Source: OMOG01 sp041485845
Lineage (GTDB): Bacteria; Acidobacteriota; Terriglobia; Bryobacterales; Bryobacteraceae
Reading direction: 5' to 3'
Length of the DNA: 6,968 nucleotides
Assembly: GCA_041485845.1 (NCBI GenBank)
Contig: JBGPKH010000491.1
Coordinates: forward strand, 1-6,968
Below the pieces are notes generated by a model. It worked only from the letters and a program-made list of their open reading frames with translations. It was not told the origin of the DNA and ran no database searches. The position numbers and the translations under genes were made by a program. Shown here in pieces: positions 1-3,939 of this stretch (within the stretch, counting starts at the first letter, position 1; each line of letters starts with the position of its first letter).

Positions 1-69
1 GATCGGCTGCGCCGGATCGCGCCGCGCGGCCAGGGCTATGCGCCGGTGATGGTTCCGGCTCTGCGCTGA
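1..69 (+). CDS. C-terminal end of an unidentified protein (5' end outside window)
   Basis: Reading frame 1 is open from the window edge to a TGA at 67-69. The 22 residues end in GQGYAPVMVPALR. Third codon positions are mostly G or C, as in the real genes of this window, and a strong hairpin starts 27 bases after the stop, which is where a terminator would sit. Both points favour a true gene end. The fragment is too short to assign to a family, and a chance open frame of this length is possible. Confidence 0.4.
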   Translation, partial: DRLRRIAPRGQGYAPVMVPALR

Positions 70-96
70 GCAGGATGCCCCGCCGGCCCTTGGAGC

Positions 97-122
97 GCCG
101 TGCATAGAAATTTATGCACGGC
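97..122. terminator. Strong 10-bp hairpin, possible terminator
   Basis: Perfect 10-bp inverted repeat, GCCGTGCATA at 97-106 and TATGCACGGC at 113-122, with a 6-base loop GAAATT. It lies 27 bases after the stop of the left-edge frame. No T-run follows on either strand, so it is not a classical intrinsic terminator. It could be a U-less terminator, an mRNA-stabilising 3' structure or a protein-binding dyad. On the other strand it lies beyond the truncated end of the nucleotidyltransferase pseudogene. Confidence 0.45.
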
Positions 123-213
123 TGGCAAGCGCAATGGAGTCCGAAACTTCGGGGCGGGGTTTGGCGGGAACGGACTCTCAGGAGGGTGATGACGTAGCGA
201 CAATCGAACTGAC

Positions 214-435
214 TTACTCAACCACTGCCAGCATCAGCCGAGCAACTAACGCCAACAGCGGCCCGATGAACGAATCTTCCCCGCCAAACCCGGTGAGCAG
301 CGTAATACCGACGGCGCGAGTGACCCGCGCCTGGCCCCACCGCTGCACGGCAATTCCTCCGATGAAACAGGAGCTCCAGCCGCGCCGGTCGCAGAAATCC
401 TGAAGCTCGAACGCCGTCTGGAAAATGGTGATCAT
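214..435 (-). pseudogene. Truncated AbiEii-like nucleotidyltransferase with lost catalytic aspartates
   Basis: The 73-residue frame carries the N-terminus of a nucleotidyltransferase-fold family (AbiEii/MNT-like, often next to a small partner gene). It shows FQTAFELQDFC, then FIGGIAVQRWG, then RVTRAVGITLLTGFGGE. Family members, as I know them, are about 200 residues long and read roughly TRDVDLTLLTGFG, the two Asp binding the metal. Here they are Ala41 (GCC, 315-313) and Gly43 (GGT, 309-307), each one base from an Asp codon. The product stops soon after FIGPLL, where FIDPLL would be usual. In another frame, 211-167 reads QFDCRYVITLLRV, which weakly resembles the next family segment, so a frameshift may have contributed. 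The start overlaps the upstream stop as ATGA. It should be catalytically dead. The family assignment is from memory of motifs, not a search. Confidence 0.7.
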
Positions 436-650
436 TCGCGCAGCTTCGCCAGGTGGCGCTGCATTTCCACCAACCCCGATGAGGCGTCCGGCGGCTGAGC
501 GTGAGCCGCGAGCTCGAAGGCAGGAGCCAACAGCCTCAGCGACAGCAGATTATCCTCGCCGCGCACCTCAAGCAGCCGGATTCTCTCCAACTCAGGCCCG
601 GCACTCTTCCAAGTCTGCGCCCAGTACCGGGTCATCTCCTTCTCGGTCAT
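432..650 (-). CDS. Small partner protein upstream of the nucleotidyltransferase
   Basis: A 72-residue, probably mostly helical soluble protein with no signal peptide or membrane segment. The core reads TRYWAQTWKSAGPELERIR, followed by a charged stretch and the ending SSGLVEMQRHLAKL. I recognise this as a small hypothetical protein commonly encoded directly ahead of AbiEii-like nucleotidyltransferases in acidobacteria and related groups; no biochemical role is known to me. Its TGA (434-432) overlaps the next ATG (435-433) as ATGA, so the two were translationally coupled, as in many toxin-antitoxin-like pairs. I chose ATG at 650 because the protein core follows at once, although no good ribosome site precedes it. 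A TTG at 713 with AAGGA 11 bases upstream would add 21 less typical residues. The frame itself looks intact while its partner is degraded. Confidence 0.6.
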   Translation of the reverse strand: MTEKEMTRYWAQTWKSAGPELERIRLLEVRGEDNLLSLRLLAPAFELAAHAQPPDASSGLVEMQRHLAKLRE

Positions 651-742
651 ACTTCGATTATCGCTCTTAGCCACAGGCAAAACGCGGGCTGCCGGGGATT
701 CTACGGGTTCCAAGGTGATACCATTCCTTGAAGCCCGAATCC

Positions 743-1114
743 ATGACTCCAGGCGCCATCATCGCCCACTACCGCATCACTGCCAAGCTCGGCGAGGGCG
801 GCATGGGCGCCGTTTATCGCGCGACCGATACGAAGCTGAATCGCGACGTCGCCATCAAGGTGCTGCCGCCTGCCTTCGCCGAGGACGCGGCGCGCATGGC
901 GCGCTTCGAGCGCGAAGCGCAGGTGCTGGCGTCGCTGAATCATGCGAACATCGCGGCGATCTACGGGATCGAGCAGGGCGCGATTGTGATGGAGTTGGTG
1001 GATGGCGCGGACCTGGCGGGCCGGTGCCGGTGGATACGGCGATCGCATATGCCAAGCAGATCGCGGCGGGACTGGGGGCGGCGCACGAGAAGGGCATTGT
1101 GCATCGCGACCTGA
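743..1114 (+). CDS. Kinase N-lobe fragment (frame 2 segment of the broken kinase)
   Basis: The first 93 residues form a Hanks-type N-lobe: glycine loop LGEGGMGAV (residues 16-24), ATP-anchoring Lys39 in VAIKV, helix-C Glu58 in RFEREAQ, and the start of the hinge, IVMELVDGADLAG. From about 1019 the frame reads RCRWIRRS and stops being kinase-like; it ends at 1112-1114. The proper continuation, GPVPVDTAIAYAKQ, is in frame 1 from 1018. Relatives usually have several more residues between the LA and GP(L/V)PVD parts, so a deletion of 3n+1 bases is a better explanation than a single miscalled base. As it stands the product would be a non-catalytic N-lobe. Confidence 0.65.
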   Translation: MTPGAIIAHYRITAKLGEGGMGAVYRATDTKLNRDVAIKVLPPAFAEDAARMARFEREAQVLASLNHANIAAIYGIEQGAIVMELVDGADLAGRCRWIRRSHMPSRSRRDWGRRTRRALCIAT

Positions 1115-2022
1115 AGCCCGCCAACATCAAGGTCACACACGATGGCACGGTGAAACTGCTCGACTTCGGGCTGGCGAAGGCCACCGAAACTTCAGCCGCA
1201 GGGGCGGGGAACAACACGCAATCGCCCACGCTTTCGCTGGCGATGACGCAGGCGGGGATGATCCTGGGGACGGCGGCGTATATGAGTCCGGAGCAGGCGC
1301 GCGGATATCCGGTCGACCGGCGCGCGGACATTTGGGCCTTCGGCGTCATCCTTTTCGAACTCCTCACCGGCAAGCATCTCTACGGCGGCGGTGCCACGGT
1401 CACCGATACGCTGGCCGCCGTGGTCCTCAAAGAGCCGGACTACGCTGCACTGCCTGCCGATACTCCGCCGCGCGTGCGGAAGTTGATCGAGCGCTGTCTG
1501 CGCAAGGACCCGAAGCTTCGCCTGCGCGATATCGGCGAAGCGCGCCTCACGCTCGATGAGCCGGAACCCGCCGCTCCGGTGGTCGCGGCTCCGGGTTCGC
1601 GGCGCGGGTGGATGCCGTGGGCCGTGGCCGGGGTGTGCCTTGCCGCCGCGGCGGTGTTCGCCGGGCTATGGCTTCGCCCCAAAGCGCCGGACACCGCGCC
1701 CGTCCTGACGCGCATTACCATCCCCTTGCCCACGGGCGCAAGTTTGCCCCGGGCCGGCGCCGCGCCGCAGGCCGTGCCGTCGCCGGACGGGCGCCAACTC
1801 GTGTATGTAGGGGCGCTCGAAGGGAAGGAGTACCTGTTTCTCCGGCCGATGGGGTCTCTCTCCGCGCGGCGCATCGAGAAGACAGAGGGATGGACGATGA
1901 AGAATTGCGGAAGGCCGCGGACGTCTCTCTCCGCGCGGCGCATCGAGAAGACAGAGGGGGCCAATAACCCTTCTGGTCGCCGGACGGGCAATTCATCGGC
2001 TTCTTCGCCGATGAAAAGTTGA
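1018..2022 (+). CDS. Kinase C-lobe, membrane helix and propeller start (frame 1 segment)
   Basis: Starting at GPVPVDTAIAYA, frame 1 carries the rest of the kinase: catalytic loop HRDLKPANIK (HRD at 1102-1110), metal-binding DFG at 1162-1170, a long activation segment rich in Thr and Ser, GTAAYMSPEQARG, ADIWAFGVILFELLTG and the C-lobe Arg in RCLRKDPKLR. A proline/alanine linker leads to one membrane helix, about WMPWAVAGVCLAAAAVFAGL (1609-1668), followed by LRP. The propeller begins with VPSPDGRQLVYVG. After ANNP near 1960-1970 the frame turns to unrelated sequence and stops at 2022. No start codon with a kinase-like beginning exists in this frame, so it is a gene middle and not a separate gene. 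The 36-bp repeat falls inside it at SLSARRIEKTEG. Confidence 0.65.
   Translation, partial: GPVPVDTAIAYAKQIAAGLGAAHEKGIVHRDLKPANIKVTHDGTVKLLDFGLAKATETSAAGAGNNTQSPTLSLAMTQAGMILGTAAYMSPEQARGYPVDRRADIWAFGVILFELLTGKHLYGGGATVTDTLAAVVLKEPDYAALPADTPPRVRKLIERCLRKDPKLRLRDIGEARLTLDEPEPAAPVVAAPGSRRGWMPWAVAGVCLAAAAVFAGLWLRPKAPDTAPVLTRITIPLPTGASLPRAGAAPQAVPSPDGRQLVYVGALEGKEYLFLRPMGSLSARRIEKTEGWTMKNCGRPRTSLSARRIEKTEGANNPSGRRTGNSSASSPMKS
1854..1958 (+). repeat. Direct 36-bp repeat flanking a 33-bp insert, inside the kinase gene
   Basis: An identical 36-bp sequence occurs at 1854-1889 and 1923-1958, separated by 33 bp (1890-1922). The period is 69 bp, so the kinase frame is kept and SLSARRIEKTEG appears twice. 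Relatives have one copy of this segment, running straight into a propeller blade with SPDG. Each copy has an internal imperfect dyad: GTCT and TCTC at its start pair with GAGA and AGAC near its end, with one bulged C. The intervening 33 bp do not match anything else I see in the window. The 36/33/36 spacing mimics a one-spacer CRISPR unit, but the repeat is coding sequence of the kinase family. Confidence 0.85.
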
Positions 2023-3407
2023 AGAAGGTCCCGGTCAACGGAGGTTCGCCGCAAACCCTGTGCGAACTCGGCAGCGGCGCCTCCAGAAGTAACGCCAACG
2101 GCGGAACCTGGAACCGCGACGGGGTGATCGTATTTGCGACCTCTCGCGCGCCCTTGCAGCGGGTTTCCGCAGCGGGAGGCGTCGCCAAAGCCGCTACGTC
2201 CCTGGAGCAGCCCGGCGACCTGACCCACATCTGGCCCCAGTTCCTCGCCGATGGCCGGCACGTGCTCTACTTTGCGGTATCGAAGGACTCCGCCAGGACG
2301 GGAGCATACGTTCAGGAGCTGGGATCCACCCAGCGAGTGCTGGGGCTGAAGACTCTGTTCCGCGCCGTCTGGGCGCCGCCCGGCCCCCTGCTCTTCATCC
2401 AGGAGGACACGCTGTTTGCGCAACGCATGAACCCGAAGACATTTCAGTTGGAGGGCGAGCCTGCGCCGATTGCGGAGGAGGTAGCCAACAACGAGAGCAA
2501 CGGCCGCAGTCCGATGGCGGTATCGGAGAATGGCGTTCTGATGTACCGCGGCATTGGTGGTGTTCGCAACTCCCGGCTCACCTGGCTCGACCGCGAGGGA
2601 AAGCCCTTGGGAACCGTGGGACAGCCTGGGGATTACGTGCGAGTCAGACCTTCACCGGACGAAAAGCACGTTGCCTTGACGGTCCGATCCGGAGCCGGGA
2701 AATGGGATTTCTGGTTGATGGATCTGGCTACCGGTGTGATGGCCCGATTGACTCACGATGGGAAATCTTCGACTTCCGGCATGGCGTGGTCGCCGGATTC
2801 GCGGCGGCTGGCCCTGAATCGGGCATATGGAGACGTCTCGGAGATGGATCTTGCTTCCGGGAAAACCACTGTTCTGAATGATCGCATGATGGCTATGGAC
2901 TGGTCACCGGATGGATCGTCCTTGATCTGCCACGAAGCCTGGCGTGGAGGCGCGTGGTTCGCGCTGCCGGTTGCCGCTGGCGCGAAGCCTCAGAGGCTCG
3001 AGGAAACGCCGGGAGGGATCTTCGATTTCCGGTTCTCGCCGGATGGCAAATTCGTTACCTATGCCTCCGGCGAGGCTGGCCGGGTGGAAGTGTACGTCGC
3101 GGCGTATCCGGCTTTTGCCCCCAAGCGCCAGATCTCGAACGGGGGCGGTGAGGATTCGCAATGGCGTGGCGATGGCAGGGAGCTTTTCTACGGGACGAGG
3201 AGCGGCTCTGTCATGAGCGTGGATATCCGGACCGGGCCAGTGATCGATGCCGGAATCCCGAAAGTGCTGCTAAAAACCGCCGGCAGGGTAGACTTCGCGG
3301 CGGCAGCGGACGGCAAGCGCTTTCTGCTCGCCGCCCCGGTGGATACTGCTCCGCCTCCGGACGTATTGATGGCGGTGTTGAACTGGAGCCCGGAGCTGAA
3401 GCAATGA
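1971..3407 (+). CDS. PD40/TolB-like beta-propeller (frame 3 segment of the broken kinase)
   Basis: From 1971 frame 3 resumes the protein with FWSPDGQFIGFFADEKLKKV, matching the same blade in the intact kinase (FFSPEGDWIGFFADGKLKKI). Further PD40-like blades follow: LADGRHVLYF, VRPSPDEKHVALTV, MAWSPDSRRLALN, MDWSPDGSSLIC, FRFSPDGKFVTYA, QWRGDGRELFYG, and the last, AAAADGKRFLLAAP. It ends VLNWSPELKQ, the usual ending of these proteins. If translated alone it would begin at the TTG at 2019 (462 residues); no clear ribosome site precedes this, so I regard it as the sensor end of the broken gene. With the membrane helix before it, the propeller would lie outside the cytoplasm in the intact parent. 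TGA at 3405-3407 overlaps the ATG of the following stub. Confidence 0.7.
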   Translation, partial: FWSPDGQFIGFFADEKLKKVPVNGGSPQTLCELGSGASRSNANGGTWNRDGVIVFATSRAPLQRVSAAGGVAKAATSLEQPGDLTHIWPQFLADGRHVLYFAVSKDSARTGAYVQELGSTQRVLGLKTLFRAVWAPPGPLLFIQEDTLFAQRMNPKTFQLEGEPAPIAEEVANNESNGRSPMAVSENGVLMYRGIGGVRNSRLTWLDREGKPLGTVGQPGDYVRVRPSPDEKHVALTVRSGAGKWDFWLMDLATGVMARLTHDGKSSTSGMAWSPDSRRLALNRAYGDVSEMDLASGKTTVLNDRMMAMDWSPDGSSLICHEAWRGGAWFALPVAAGAKPQRLEETPGGIFDFRFSPDGKFVTYASGEAGRVEVYVAAYPAFAPKRQISNGGGEDSQWRGDGRELFYGTRSGSVMSVDIRTGPVIDAGIPKVLLKTAGRVDFAAAADGKRFLLAAPVDTAPPPDVLMAVLNWSPELKQ

Positions 3408-3439
3408 CGCCAGGCACTACCATCGCCCAGCTCGAGTAG
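3404..3439 (+). pseudogene. 11-codon N-terminal stub of a further kinase gene
   Basis: ATG at 3404-3406 overlaps the upstream TGA (ATGA) and reads MTPGTTIAQLE before TAG at 3437-3439. The kinase at 743 begins MTPGAIIAHYRIT, and MTPGTTIAHY is a common beginning in this family. The DNA also matches closely over the first 29 bases of the two starts, then diverges after GCCCA. The best reading is that a second, translationally coupled kinase gene once followed and was removed by a deletion starting about 29 bases into it. A coincidental short frame is less likely given both the sequence match and the four-base overlap. Confidence 0.6.
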
Positions 3440-3440
3440 A

Positions 3441-3475
3441 CCCAGGGGTCGAGGTGCACCCCGGTACCCCCTGGG
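3441..3475. terminator. Hairpin between convergent genes, possible bidirectional terminator
   Basis: CCCAGGGG at 3441-3448 pairs perfectly with CCCCTGGG at 3468-3475. The 19-base loop itself contains the palindrome GGTGCACC (3453-3460). It lies between the ends of the + strand kinase region and the minus-strand barrel gene, the expected place for a shared terminator. No T-run follows on either side, so the assignment rests on position and GC-rich stem only. Confidence 0.45.
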
Positions 3476-3494
3476 CGGGATGGTCCTGTGGTCT

Positions 3495-3830
3495 TCAGCG
3501 CTTCTTCCGGCTCGCAGAGGCCTTCGCCTGCTTCGCGGGCGACTTGACCTTCGGCGCCAGCAGGATCACCTTGTGCACCGGCATCACGGCCGGCTGTCCC
3601 GGATCGAGCCCGAGTTGCTGAAGGATGGGCATCAGCGTCTTCCCGAACTTGTCGAACGCCGCCTGCGATGTCCAGACATCGAACACCATCAGTTTGTCTT
3701 TCGGGCCAAACGCCGCATGGTACGAACGTCCAGCCGGATTGCCCGCCCCAGCCTTTTTCAATAATTTGATGCACTCGTCGTATTTCGCCGCCGACATTGC
3801 GGCAGGAGAGAAATAGATCCCTATCGCCAT
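3495..3830 (-). CDS. Small dimeric alpha/beta-barrel-like protein with basic tail
   Basis: A 111-residue soluble protein with no signal peptide. It resembles the short ferredoxin-fold proteins usually annotated as antibiotic biosynthesis monooxygenase-like (ABM/dimeric alpha-beta barrel) hypotheticals: MAIGIYFSPAAMSAAKYDE, then GRSYHAAFGPKDKLMVFDVW, then FDKFGKTLMPILQQLGLDPGQP, ending the core with VHKVILLAP. No oxygenase activity can be claimed. The last 18 residues (KVKSPAKQ...SRKKR) are Lys/Arg-rich and look like a disordered nucleic-acid-binding type tail added to the fold. ATG at 3830 is preferred because AAAGAGG (3846-3840) lies 9 bases upstream; ATG at 3836 would add Met-Phe but leaves only 3 bases. 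It is on the same strand as, and about 110 bases downstream of, the large kinase gene, so co-transcription is possible but not required. Confidence 0.75.
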   Translation of the reverse strand: MAIGIYFSPAAMSAAKYDECIKLLKKAGAGNPAGRSYHAAFGPKDKLMVFDVWTSQAAFDKFGKTLMPILQQLGLDPGQPAVMPVHKVILLAPKVKSPAKQAKASASRKKR

Positions 3831-3887
3831 AAACATTAGCCTCTTTCTTGCGCCTCAACACCGCCGGACTGGCGGGGTGGCCTATTG

Positions 3888-3916
3888 ATTGTATTACAGA
3901 ATTCCATGGTCGGCCA
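3888..3916 (-). promoter_or_regulatory. Weak candidate promoter for the barrel-protein gene
   Basis: On the minus strand an AT-rich island in GC-rich DNA contains TACAAT (3893-3888), a good -10 match. Seventeen bases upstream is TGGCCG (3916-3911), matching the -35 consensus at only three positions. Transcription would begin about 50 bases before the ATG at 3830. This is a consensus match only. Confidence 0.25.
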
Positions 3917-3939
3917 TCCGGCCGCTCCTGCCCGTCACG

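Larger units (their letters stand above)
743..3407 (+). pseudogene. Frameshifted transmembrane Ser/Thr kinase with PD40/TolB-like propeller
   Basis: Joined across two frame changes, this stretch encodes one protein of about 885 residues, close to the 908 of the intact relative at 6666-3940. The order is the same: kinase N-lobe, C-lobe, one membrane helix, propeller, and an ending with the NW...LK motif (VLNWSPELKQ). The N-lobe is in frame 2, the C-lobe and membrane part in frame 1 and the propeller in frame 3. The first break (near 1018) also lacks a few residues of the hinge region. The second (near 1968-1970) is repaired by adding one C. An in-frame 69-bp insertion lies just before the second break. 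ATG at 743 is preferred because kinases of this type begin MTPG; TTG at 728 is also possible. All catalytic motifs survive, so decay looks recent, or the frame changes are sequencing errors. The C at 1968-1970 is the more suspect; the first is less easily dismissed because residues are missing too. Confidence 0.8.

Noticed and set aside
651..742. Divergent promoters between the small partner gene and the broken kinase
   Set aside because: GATAAT lies too close to the ATG at 650 and has no -35 at proper spacing; nothing convincing is seen for the kinase direction.
1854..1958. Minimal CRISPR array (36-bp repeat, 33-bp spacer, 36-bp repeat)
   Set aside because: Only two copies, the period is a multiple of three, and the repeat encodes a segment (SLSARRIEKTEG) that fits the surrounding kinase protein. 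No leader or cas gene is visible.
1440..2423. Long minus-strand open frame opposite the broken kinase
   Set aside because: It is Arg/Gly/Pro-rich, has no recognisable domain and mirrors the GC-rich third positions of the real + strand gene.
3431..3468. CTCGAG and GGTACC sites near the kinase stub, suggesting a cloning scar
   Set aside because: Six-base sites occur by chance in GC-rich DNA, and no vector-like sequence surrounds them.
3211..3861. 216-residue minus-strand frame across the kinase end, the hairpin and the barrel gene
   Set aside because: It overlaps two better supported genes in other frames and has no family-like motifs.
3911..3924. Hairpin CGGCC-ATCC-GGCCG as terminator of the intact kinase
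   Set aside because: The stem is only 5 bp and no T-run follows in the minus direction; too weak to annotate.
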